DNA from: Solirubrum koreensis
GTDB lineage: Bacteria > Bacteroidota > Bacteroidia > Cytophagales > Hymenobacteraceae
Assembly (NCBI RefSeq): GCF_039541855.1
Contig: NZ_BAABHA010000001.1
Location: 585,009 to 649,008 of the forward strand
DNA: 64,000 nucleotides
Direction: 5' to 3'
This document shows positions 1 through 8,500 of this stretch, one piece after another (within the stretch, counting starts at the first letter, position 1; each line of letters opens with the position of its first letter). Position numbers and translations under genes: made by a program. The notes under the pieces are model-generated. The model worked only from the letters and a program-made list of their open reading frames with translations, made no database searches and was not told the DNA's origin.

Positions 1-8
1 ACCCTGCA

Positions 9-1013
9 ATGCCCGCTGCCACGCCCGCCTCGCTGCCCGAACTCTTCGCCGCTTTCAACAACCTGACCGTGCTTATCGTGGGCGACGTGATGGTGGACGC
101 CTACGTGTGGGGCCGCGCCGGCCGCCTCTCGCCCGAAGCGCCCGTGCCCATTGTGAACGTAACGCGCACCGAGCAACGCCTCGGCGGCGCCGCCAACGTG
201 GCCCTGAACATTCAGGCCCTAGGCGCCACGCCGTTGCTGTGCGCCGTAATCGGCAGCGACGGCGGCGGCGACCAACTGCTGCACGAAATGCACCAGCGCC
301 AGCTTTCCGCCGACGGCCTCGTGCGCAGCGACGAGCGGCCTACCACCGTGAAACAGCGCATTCTGGCCCACGGGCAGCAACTCTTGCGCATCGATGCAGA
401 AGTGGAGACCGACCTGAGCGCCACCGAAGACGCGGCCCTGTCGGAAAGCTACGAGCAGTTGCTCGACCGCGCCGACGTGGTCATTTTCGAGGATTACGAT
501 AAGGGCGTGCTCAATGCCGACCGTATTGCCCGCTTCATTGCCCTGGCCCGCGAGCGGGGAATTCCCACCGTCGTCGACCCGAAAAAGCGCAACTTCCTAG
601 CCTACCGCGGCTGCACGCTGTTCAAGCCTAACCTGAAGGAACTACGCGAAGGCCTGAAGCTGGAATTTGCCGATGGCGACAACGCCGGCCTTGAGCACGC
701 CGTGCAGCTGCTGCGCACGCATTTGTCGCCCGATATGGTGCTGGTGACGCTATCGGAACGTGGCGTTTTCTGCGCCGCCGCTACCGGCCCCATCTACCTG
801 CCCGCCCACGTACGCGCCATTTCCGATGTATCGGGCGCCGGCGACACCGTTATCAGCATTGCCGCTTTGTGCGTAGCCCTGAACTTGGCTCCAGCCGACA
901 TGGCCGAACTGGCCAACCTAGGCGGTGGCCTCGTCTGCGAGCAAGTAGGCGTGGTGCCCATTGAGAAGCAGCGGCTGCTGGAAGAAGCCGAAGCCGCGGA
1001 AGTGCTGGCTTAG
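9..1013 (+). CDS. hldA: D-glycero-beta-D-manno-heptose-7-phosphate kinase (PfkB family)
   Basis: A PfkB/ribokinase-family sugar kinase of 334 residues, closest by eye to the kinase half of HldE (RfaE domain I). It would phosphorylate heptose 7-phosphate at C1 for ADP-heptose and LPS core synthesis in the cytoplasm. Visible motifs are GDVMVD (25-30), the substrate-binding GGAANVA stretch (59-65) and the C-terminal GAGD anion hole (276-279) with catalytic Asp279. The nucleotidyltransferase half of HldE is absent, so a separate HldE2-type protein must act elsewhere. ATG at 9 is the first start in the window; the upstream context is cut. Another PfkB sugar kinase is possible but less likely. Confidence 0.85.
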   Translation: MPAATPASLPELFAAFNNLTVLIVGDVMVDAYVWGRAGRLSPEAPVPIVNVTRTEQRLGGAANVALNIQALGATPLLCAVIGSDGGGDQLLHEMHQRQLSADGLVRSDERPTTVKQRILAHGQQLLRIDAEVETDLSATEDAALSESYEQLLDRADVVIFEDYDKGVLNADRIARFIALARERGIPTVVDPKKRNFLAYRGCTLFKPNLKELREGLKLEFADGDNAGLEHAVQLLRTHLSPDMVLVTLSERGVFCAAATGPIYLPAHVRAISDVSGAGDTVISIAALCVALNLAPADMAELANLGGGLVCEQVGVVPIEKQRLLEEAEAAEVLA

Positions 1014-1054
1014 TTGCCTGACTTCCTGCTGAACGTAGAACAGCTAAAACAAAA

Positions 1055-1158
1055 CTGTCATCCTGCGCAACGCGAAGGACCTTCTCACCACTGAACGATT
1101 GTCGTAACCACGACTTGTTTAGAAGTAAGAAGGTCCTTCGCGTTGCGCAGGATGACAG
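1055..1158. repeat. Gene-less inverted repeat element A, family 1 (31-bp perfect arms)
   Basis: Arms 1055-1085 and 1128-1158 are exact reverse complements around a 42-nt middle that holds a small GTCGT/ACGAC hairpin. The outer ends read CTGTCATCCTG. Each arm is itself an imperfect REP-like hairpin (TCCTGCG against CGC-GA-AGGA with a two-base bulge). The same arm design, CATCCTGMGCAAMGCGAAGG, recurs around the GIY-YIG gene near 19.6-20.0 kb. It lies between two convergent genes and could also act as a terminator, though there is no U-tract. Confidence 0.85.
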
Positions 1159-1180
1159 ACTACTTTATAGGCAGACGGAT

Positions 1181-2227
1181 TTACGCCAAATCCTGTCGCA
1201 TGCGCAAGCTGTGTTCTTTCACTGTTTCGATAAACACCTTAACCCGCTCGGGGTTGGTGTCGGGGTACACGCCGTGGCCGAGGTTGGCAATGTGGTGCTG
1301 CGGGCCGAAGCGTTCCAGCATGGCAATGGTAGCCGCACGCACTTGCTCGGGTGAGCCGTAGAGGGCGCAGGGGTCGAGGTTGCCTTGCAGGGTTTTGTTG
1401 CCCACGAGCGGGCGCACCGTGCGTGGGTCCTCGTTCCAATCCAGCCCAATGGTGCGGCAGGGCATTTGGGCGAAGTCGGAATACGCGAAGAAAGCGCCTT
1501 TGGCAAACACCGTTACGGGCGTGTCGGCGGGCATGGCCGCACAGATTTCGGCGATGTAGCGGGCCGAAAACTCCTGGTAGTGTTGCGGGTTCAGAATGCC
1601 AGCCCAGGAATCGAACACCTGCACCAGGTTAGCCCCGGCTTCAATTTGCGCCTGCAGGTAGGCAATGGTGGTATCGGTGATTTTGCGCAGCAGGCGGTGA
1701 GCCAGCTCGGGGTCTTGGAACAGCAGGCGGCGCGCTTTGCTGAACGTTTTAGAGCCATGGCCTTCCACCATGTAGGCCAGAATGGTCCAGGGGGCACCGG
1801 CAAAACCGATGAGCGGCACGCGGCCACCTAGGGCACGCTTGGTGACTTTAATGGCATCGAGCACGTAGCCGAGGTGCTCGTGTGGGTCGGCCACGCGCAG
1901 GCGGTCCACATCGGCCGCCGATTGCACGGTTTGCGGAAACAGCGGGCCGCGGGCTTCCACCATTTCGTAGGTCAAGCCCATGGCTTCGGGCACCACCAGA
2001 ATGTCGGAGAAGATGATGGCCGCGTCTACGTCCAGCGCGTCGATGGGCTGAATGGTTACTTCGGCAGCCAGATCGGGGGTTTCCACGAGCTCCTTAAACC
2101 CGCTCAGTTTGGCGCGCAGGGCGCGGTATTCGGGCAGAATGCGGCCGGCCTGGCGCATGAGCCACACGGGCGTCCGTTCGGTTTGTTCGCCGCGCGCGGC
2201 GCGGAGCAGGAGGTCGTTCTTGAGCAT
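1181..2227 (-). CDS. hemE: Uroporphyrinogen decarboxylase
   Basis: HemE removes four acetate carboxyl groups from uroporphyrinogen III to give coproporphyrinogen III in cytoplasmic heme synthesis. The 348-residue protein has the usual length and the N-terminal hallmark WLMRQAGR (residues 22-29), which contributes the active-site arginines, followed by PVIGFAGAPWT-like and YPDTNP-like family segments (GFAGAPWTILAY in the middle, GVYPDTNPERV near the C-terminus). The start is well placed behind a TATCTTTG box at 2248-2255. It is monocistronic as far as visible and convergent with the heptose kinase. Confidence 0.97.
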   Translation of the reverse strand: MLKNDLLLRAARGEQTERTPVWLMRQAGRILPEYRALRAKLSGFKELVETPDLAAEVTIQPIDALDVDAAIIFSDILVVPEAMGLTYEMVEARGPLFPQTVQSAADVDRLRVADPHEHLGYVLDAIKVTKRALGGRVPLIGFAGAPWTILAYMVEGHGSKTFSKARRLLFQDPELAHRLLRKITDTTIAYLQAQIEAGANLVQVFDSWAGILNPQHYQEFSARYIAEICAAMPADTPVTVFAKGAFFAYSDFAQMPCRTIGLDWNEDPRTVRPLVGNKTLQGNLDPCALYGSPEQVRAATIAMLERFGPQHHIANLGHGVYPDTNPERVKVFIETVKEHSLRMRQDLA

Positions 2228-2247
2228 GGGTAACGGGCTAGAGGCGG

Positions 2248-2255
2248 CAAAGATA
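2248..2255 (-). promoter_or_regulatory. TAnnTTTG promoter box upstream of hemE
   Basis: On the minus strand the sequence reads TATCTTTG, matching the Bacteroidota sigma-A -7 consensus TAnnTTTG, 20 nt before the hemE start. No clear -33 TTG is seen. Confidence 0.45.
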
Positions 2256-2296
2256 GCCTGTCGGGATCAGCCCATCTGCGTTTTGTATTCGATACC

Positions 2297-2812
2297 TCAA
2301 GGGATAAGACTGTTGAACTGCTGTATCTCCGCGTTCCATACATACAGTTGCCCTTGGTCGATATAGGCGAAGCGGTTTACGGTGCTGCAGTAAAAAAATG
2401 ATTTAGGCTGTAGTTGGTAAGTTCGGTAGAGGGCTTTTGCATCTACATCCTCGCCTTCAATAGAAATGCCAGCCAAATTGCCGAAAAGCGTCATTATAGC
2501 TACCGGTTGGTTTCTGTCTAACACAAAAGCCATAAACTGACTGCGGTCCATTTTCAGGTCATTGCACGCTACTACGTGTTGCCCTACCCTTTCAATAACC
2601 ATTATTGGAATCGGAACCAGAACCGCATTTCTCTTGGCTTCGCGTTTGGTAACAAAAATGACATTCCCGGTTTGCGCTACAGAAGGCATCTGCCAGAAGC
2701 CCTTGCGAAAAAACTCGCGGTCAATAACCTGAGCCGCCTGTTCCAAATCGTAGTTAAGGCATGTAGCCTGCAGTAGAGAAACGGCTAAGCCAACAGTTAG
2801 AGTGTAGTTCAT
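2297..2812 (-). CDS. Hypothetical exported protein
   Basis: A 171-residue protein that I do not recognise. It opens with a short hydrophobic segment (TLTVGLAVSLLQATC, residues 4-18) that could be a signal peptide or, with Cys18, a weak lipobox. The rest is mixed alpha/beta with VLVPIPIMVIERVGQHV in the middle and a tyrosine/tryptophan-bearing end (GQLYVWNAEIQQF). Base composition is more AT-rich than its neighbours hemE and marC, which suggests a recent arrival or relaxed selection. It reads in the same direction as both neighbours. Confidence 0.6.
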   Translation of the reverse strand: MNYTLTVGLAVSLLQATCLNYDLEQAAQVIDREFFRKGFWQMPSVAQTGNVIFVTKREAKRNAVLVPIPIMVIERVGQHVVACNDLKMDRSQFMAFVLDRNQPVAIMTLFGNLAGISIEGEDVDAKALYRTYQLQPKSFFYCSTVNRFAYIDQGQLYVWNAEIQQFNSLIP

Positions 2813-2836
2813 AGGAGAAGATGAACTATATAATCC

Positions 2837-3463
2837 CTACCGCGTCAGCCCCGGAAACAGCGCCACAATGGCCGTAGCCAGGAAATTCACCCCAATGGCC
2901 AACGTCAGAAAACCCATGATGCGCGCCAGCGCCGCCATGCCCGGCCGGCCCAGAAAACGCGTGAGCCGCAACGACGACATCAGAATTAAATAGCTGGCCA
3001 GTGCTACCAGCACGAAGCCCAGCAGCGTGAGGCCCATGGCCAGAAACGACGGCCGCTCGGTAAACAGACCGATGCACACGGCCATGGAGCCAGGCCCCGA
3101 AAGCATGGGCATGGCCAGGGGCGTAAACGAAATATCGTCTTTGTGCATGCTTTCCTCTAGTGCGGCGTCTGAAATTTTGGCGCGGTTGCCGCCGGGCGTA
3201 AGCAAATCGAAGGCGGAGCGCATGAGCAGAATGCCGCCCGCAATGCGCAGGTGGTGAATGTTAATGCCGAAGAAGTTCAGGATATACTGCCCCGCGAAAA
3301 ACGACACCGCCAGCACGCCCACCATATACATACACGCCCGCAGCGCCGTGGCGGCCCGACCGGTTGCGGTGTCGTGCTCGGTGAGGGTAAGAAACACCGG
3401 CATGGCCCCAAAAGGGTTAACGACGGAGAACAGTGTGGTGAACGTGGCGAGCAGAATTTCCAT
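2837..3463 (-). CDS. MarC-family integral membrane protein
   Basis: A 208-residue MarC/UPF0056 membrane protein with about six hydrophobic helices. The opening MEILLATFTTLFSVVNPFGA contains the family VNPFGA signature (about residues 15-20), and a second half with LSGPGSMAVCIGL repeats the NP/GP half-helix pattern. An upstream in-frame start would add 20 Arg/Pro-rich residues before the first helix and is rejected. MarC members are putative transporters of unknown substrate; the historical link to multiple antibiotic resistance has not held up. A TACCTTTG box lies at 3487-3494, 23 nt upstream. Confidence 0.9.
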   Translation of the reverse strand: MEILLATFTTLFSVVNPFGAMPVFLTLTEHDTATGRAATALRACMYMVGVLAVSFFAGQYILNFFGINIHHLRIAGGILLMRSAFDLLTPGGNRAKISDAALEESMHKDDISFTPLAMPMLSGPGSMAVCIGLFTERPSFLAMGLTLLGFVLVALASYLILMSSLRLTRFLGRPGMAALARIMGFLTLAIGVNFLATAIVALFPGLTR

Positions 3464-3486
3464 GCGCGAACGGTAGGGGAGCGGGC

Positions 3487-3494
3487 CAAAGGTA
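3487..3494 (-). promoter_or_regulatory. TAnnTTTG promoter box upstream of marC
   Basis: TACCTTTG on the minus strand, 23 nt before the chosen MarC start, which supports that shorter start. Confidence 0.4.
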
Positions 3495-3595
3495 GCGGCC
3501 TGTGGCATACGGCGTGCCCTCAAAATAGCTATGTTTGACGACTGCGCCGTATGCTACTCTAGAGTTGCCTACGTTCGATTGCCTCATTTTCACTC

Positions 3596-4141
3596 ATGAC
3601 TACTCCTCCCCCCGTTCCCTCCGCGCCGGAAACCGCCACGCCAATTGTCGGCATAATCATGGGCGGGCAGTCCGATTTGCGCGTGATGAACGCCGCCGCC
3701 GACATGCTGCGCCAGTTTCAGGTACCTTACGAACTCACCCTGGTGTCGCCGCACCGCACGCCACACCGGCTGGTGGAATACGCCGAAACAGCCCGCAAGC
3801 GCGGCCTGCGCGTGATTATTGCCGGTGGGGGCGGGGCTGCGCATCTGCCCGGCATGGTGGCCGCTTTCACCACCATTCCTGTTATTGGCGTGCCCATTAA
3901 CGTGCCCACGTCCATTGGCGGGCTCGATTCCATCCTGTCGATGCTGCAAATGCCCACCGGCGTGCCCGTAGCCACCGTAGCGGTAGATGGGGCCGCCAAT
4001 GCCGCCGTGCTGGCCGTGCAAATGCTGGCGCTGGGCAACGCCCGCCTCGCCGATGCGCTGGAGAAATACCGCGGAGCCCTGCGCGACAAAGTAATGCGAA
4101 CCGTAGACGAGCTGCGTAAAGGCGGCCTCGACGACATATAA
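3596..4141 (+). CDS. purE: N5-carboxyaminoimidazole ribonucleotide mutase
   Basis: PurE class I converts N5-CAIR to CAIR in purine synthesis. The 181-residue protein carries the family phosphate and substrate motifs in order: MGGQSDL (about 22-28), SPHRTP (about 51-56), the glycine loop AGGGGAAHLPGM (about 77-88) with catalytic His, and GLDSILSMLQMPTGVPVATV (about 110-129). The first motif is GGQSD where most family members have GSxSD. A 20-residue low-complexity Pro/Thr leader precedes the domain. No purK is adjacent. Confidence 0.95.
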   Translation: MTTPPPVPSAPETATPIVGIIMGGQSDLRVMNAAADMLRQFQVPYELTLVSPHRTPHRLVEYAETARKRGLRVIIAGGGGAAHLPGMVAAFTTIPVIGVPINVPTSIGGLDSILSMLQMPTGVPVATVAVDGAANAAVLAVQMLALGNARLADALEKYRGALRDKVMRTVDELRKGGLDDI

Positions 4142-4270
4142 GAAGCCGTGAATTCTGAGCAGGGTGCAATTGGCTAACTGCTATATAGGCAATCGGCGCC
4201 GTCCGGTGCAACTAACTCGGCGGGGTGTAGTACAAGTCTTCAACATCCCCTCTCTTCCTCTAAGCCCCTC

Positions 4271-5431
4271 GTGCACACTTTGCTTTCCGTTTCATTTGCG
4301 CAGTTGGCTGTCGGCCTTGTAGCTGTACTGGGCGTTGCGGGTATAGTGGCTACTTTGCTGCCGCTACTGCGCCACACGGCGTGGTGGATTCGTGTTTTTG
4401 ATTTCCCGCGCCTGCAAATTGTGGGCATCATGAGCTTGGTGCTACCAGTGGCTCTGGTACTGGGCTTCTGGAACCGCGGTTGGGATTCCCGTGGGGTAGT
4501 AATTGCGCTGGCCGCCGCCATCGTGTACCAGCTGGTGCGCATTCTGCCGTATACGCCCTTCGTGCGGAAGCAGGTAGGCGACAGTACCGCTGCTGGCCAC
4601 CGCGGCCACGTGAGCCTGCTCATGATGAACGTGTTGCAGTACAACAAGCGGGCTGATCTGGCCATGAAGGTCATTCAGGAAGCCGACCCCGATATCATTC
4701 TAGCCGTGGAAACCGACACGTGGTGGCTCGACCAGCTGCGCCCGCTGCAGCATACCCACCACTATTTCTGCCACGAACCCCTCGACAATACCTACGGGCT
4801 GCTGTTTTTCTCGCGCCTGCCCCTGCACGACTGCCGAATCAAGTACCTGCTCGACGACGACGTGCCCTCCATTCATACCCAGGTGGAGCTGCCCGGCGGC
4901 TCGCGTATGCGCCTGTACGGGCTGCACCCCAAGCCACCAGCGCCGCAGGAGGCCAAAACCAGCACCAAACGCGACGCCGAGCTGCTCATGGTGGGCAAGG
5001 AAATCGACCGCAACGACGAGCCCACCGTGGTATTCGGCGACATGAACGACGTGGCCTGGTCGCACACGTCTGAGCTGTTCCGGCGCGTGAGCGGGCTGAT
5101 GGATCCGCGCGTGGGCCGCGGCCTGCTGCCCACTTTCCACGCCGAGCACCGCCTCATGCGCTGGCCCCTCGACCACGTGTTCGTGTCGCCGCACTTCAAG
5201 GTCGACGACATGCAGCGGCTGCCCTACGTCGGCTCCGACCACTTTCCCATCTACATCAAGCTCAGCTACGAACCCCACGACAAGCACATACAAGAAGCCA
5301 ACGTGGAAGAAGCCGACGCGGAAGACCACGCGGAGGCACTGGAAAAAATTAAAGATGGTTTTGAAGAAGAAACAGAGGATGAGCGCGAAGAAGCCAACCA
5401 CCCGGCTCCGCACAAAAAACTGATTACTTAA
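4271..5431 (+). CDS. Membrane-anchored endonuclease/exonuclease/phosphatase family protein
   Basis: A 386-residue protein with three N-terminal hydrophobic helices (about residues 5-30, 45-65, 75-95) followed by an EEP fold domain facing the periplasm or cell surface. EEP catalytic segments are visible in order: NVLQYNKR (Asn), VETDTWW (Glu), LYGLHPKPP (His), VFGDMNDVAW (Asp/Asn) and the terminal SDHFPIYIKL (Asp-His). The C-terminus is a strongly acidic tail of about 50 residues rich in Glu and Asp. The start is GTG at 4271; no better ATG precedes the first helix. Substrate unknown (nuclease, sphingomyelinase-like or phosphatase). Confidence 0.88.
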   Translation: MHTLLSVSFAQLAVGLVAVLGVAGIVATLLPLLRHTAWWIRVFDFPRLQIVGIMSLVLPVALVLGFWNRGWDSRGVVIALAAAIVYQLVRILPYTPFVRKQVGDSTAAGHRGHVSLLMMNVLQYNKRADLAMKVIQEADPDIILAVETDTWWLDQLRPLQHTHHYFCHEPLDNTYGLLFFSRLPLHDCRIKYLLDDDVPSIHTQVELPGGSRMRLYGLHPKPPAPQEAKTSTKRDAELLMVGKEIDRNDEPTVVFGDMNDVAWSHTSELFRRVSGLMDPRVGRGLLPTFHAEHRLMRWPLDHVFVSPHFKVDDMQRLPYVGSDHFPIYIKLSYEPHDKHIQEANVEEADAEDHAEALEKIKDGFEEETEDEREEANHPAPHKKLIT

Positions 5432-5447
5432 ACCCTCCAGAATCCAT

Positions 5448-5483
5448 AAAAAAGCCTCCCTGGGAAACCGGGGAGGCTTTTTT
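5448..5483. terminator. Bidirectional intrinsic terminator
   Basis: A 13-bp perfect stem (AAAAAAGCCTCCC pairing with GGGAGGCTTTTTT) with a 10-nt loop lies between two convergent genes and has A/T tracts on both sides, so it can serve both. Confidence 0.9.
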
Positions 5484-5500
5484 ATGAACGGTAGTCACGT

Positions 5501-8500
5501 TTACTCCACCACCACGCGGCGCGTTATCGGCGCGTGGTTCGGGGCTTCCACCACCAGCAGGTAGGTGCCAGTAGCCAGGCCCGTTGTGGAAACGGTTGTC
5601 TGGGTGCCGCTGAAGCCTTGCGTGCTCAGGGTGCGGCCCAGTACGTCGCGCAGCGTTAAGGTGCCCCGCGTAACGGGCTGGCTCAGGGCCACGTTCAGCC
5701 GGGCCTGTTGCGCCGCGGGGTTAGGCCACACGCTGAATTGCAGCGCGCTGGCGCTGGTCGTGGATGTGGGGCGCTGGGGCTCAAAGCGCAGGGAGAAGCG
5801 CGTGGTAAGAAGGCCGGCCGCGCTGGTCGTGAACGAGTAATTCGGCTGCTGCTGCAGGTTAATGTCCTGGCCGGTTTGGGCATCGTGTAAGTACACGCTG
5901 GCCGTGGTCAGGTTCAGCAGCTCGGCCGCCACAAAGGTGAACGTGCCGGCTTGTGGCACCGCAATGCCCAGCGGCACCACCGTTTGGCCTGTGAGCAGGG
6001 GCAGGCCGTTGATGCTCAGCTCGGTAGTTTCGGTCAACGAAAACAGCGTGGGAGCACCGCCGCTGTTGTGCTGAATCTTCAGCGCGTCGTACTGCGCATC
6101 GAAGCCCGGCGTGGCGCCGGCCTCAAAGTACACGTAGGAGTCGTCTTTCAGGGCCGCCGTGGCGCCGCGCAGCGTAAGGTGCACCAGCGGGCGGTTGCCA
6201 CTGCGCTGGAACACGGGGTTCTGGTAGCTGGTCACCCGCTGGGAGTTACGGAAGTTGAGCGAGCCGCTGGTCTGGCCCGCACTCACCCGCACAAAAAAGC
6301 CCTGGCCCAGCGGCAGAATGGGGTTACCGCCCACGCCGTTAACGTAGCTGCGGTAGTTGCCGCCGTACTGGCTGGTGCTTTCGAAAATGTAGATGGCCGC
6401 ATCCAGGTTCGAACGGTCGGCCGCGGCTACCAGCGAGTAGTCGAGCGGGGCGGGGTAGGGGTTACCCACCAACTGCCAGCCCGCGTCGGCGGCGGTGGCG
6501 CCGCTGTTACGGGTCAGTATTTGAGCCAGGGTGCCGTTGTTCAGCGCGCCGGTGAAGCTCAGCGTCTGGCCGGCGGGCATGTTCACGGTGTAGGCTTTGC
6601 CCACCGTTAGCGCATCGGTGGTGCCGGCGGGCGAAGCCCAGCCCTTATCGAAAGCCGACAGGTTGCTGGTGGCCGAGGCCAGCCGGCTCTGGTCGTAGCC
6701 AAAAACGGTGGGGAAGGGCGAGACCTGCGTGGGCGTGGCCGAGCTGTTGTAGGCCGCATTCACCGTGGGCGAGAAGCCCGCCGTGCTCAGGCTGTTCACC
6801 GTGGCGTTGCCCGTGGGGGCCGATACGTGGCGGTAGCCGGGGCCGGCGTTCAGGTCGGGCGTGATGTAGCGCTGCGCCGTAGCCGTGCCCTGCACCAAGC
6901 CGCCGTTGTTCACCACCAGGGCCGTATTGTTGGCGTCAGATTCCAGCACGAAGGGGTTGCTCTGGGTTACCAACGTTCCGTTAAGCGTTACCAAGCGCCG
7001 GGCCGAGGCCCCGACGGAGGTGGAGAGCAGCACTCCGTTGGCGTTGACGGTCAGGTTCCAGAACCGTACCCGGCTGTTACCCAAAATGTTCGAGCCATTA
7101 GCCTGAGCCGTGCTGCCCAGCACCACGGTGCCGCCAGTGGGCACGAAGCTGCCGTTGTTGGTCAGGTTGGCGTGCACTTCAAGCGTACCGCCGGTTTGGC
7201 TGAGCGTGGCGCCGCTGCCGATGGTCAGGCTTCTGGTCAGCGCTGTGCCGGCCGAAATCAGCGGCATGCTGGCGGCGGCGCCGGGAATAGCGGCGTCGAG
7301 CGTGGCGGTGGGTACGCCGTTTGTCCAGTTGGCGGCCGTAAACCAGTCGGTGCTCACGTTGCCGGTCCAGGTAGTGCTGGTAACGGGTACCGTGTAGGTA
7401 AGCGAGTACGCTGCGGAAGCCGCGTTGCCGTTGCCGGCACCGTCCTGGGCCGCTCCGGCCAAAATACTGACCGTGGTAGCGGTGCCGGGCGTGGTGGGCG
7501 TTACCTGGAAGGTGTAGGTGGTAGCAGTGCTGGCGGTTGGGCCGCTGCTCACCGTGCCATTGCTCACGCTAATGCCACTGACTGCGAAGCCCGATACGTT
7601 TTCGCTGAACGTTGCCGAGAAAACAAAGGGCGTGGTTAAGGTAGAGCTGCCCGAAGCACCGGTTGTGCTGCTGAGGGCTACCGTCGGGGCCGTGGTATCC
7701 ACCGTGAAGGTGTTGGTGTTGCTGTCGGGGCTGGTGTTGCCCACCGCGTCGGTGGCGCGGGCGCGCACCGTGTGGCTGCCGCTGGTCAGGGCCGTGGGCT
7801 GCGTAAAGCTCCAGGCGCCGGCTCCCGTGGCCGTGGTGGTACCAATGCTGCTGCCGTCCACCAGCACCGTCACCGTCGAGCCAGCTTGGGCTGTGCCACC
7901 GTAAAGAGGCGTGTTATCGTTGGTCTGGCTGCCGTTAGCCGGCTGCGCCACCAGCGGTGCGGGCGGCGGCGTGGTGTCAACGGTAAACGTGTTGGTGTTG
8001 CTGTTCGGGCTGATGGTGGCGCCGCTGCTCTGGGCCGTGGCGTAGGCCGTGTGCGGGCCGTCGGTGAGGGCCGACACTGCCGTCAGCGTCCAGTTGCCGT
8101 CCGCAGCGGCCGTCGTAGTGCCAATACTGCTGCCGTCCACGAACACCGTTACGGTGCTGCTGGCCGGGGCCGTACCGCTGTATGTCGGGGTGTTGTCACT
8201 GGTCAGGCTGCCGTTGGCCGGCGTTAGCAGCACCGGCGCGGCCGTTGCGGGCGTGGCGGCAGTCGAGAAGGCGGCCGTGGCGGCCGTGGAAGTAGTGCCG
8301 CCGGCGCAGTTGCTGACGATGTTGACCGAGTAAGCAGTGCCCGGCGTCAGGCCCGACAGCGTAACCGGACCAGCCGTGACGTTTTGGGTGCTGCTGGCCG
8401 GCGTGGTCGTCACGGTGTAGCCCGTGGCCGTGGCGCTCGGCGTGAAGCTCACCGACGCCGTGGTCTGCGTGATGCTGTTCACCGCCAGCGCAGTGGGCGC

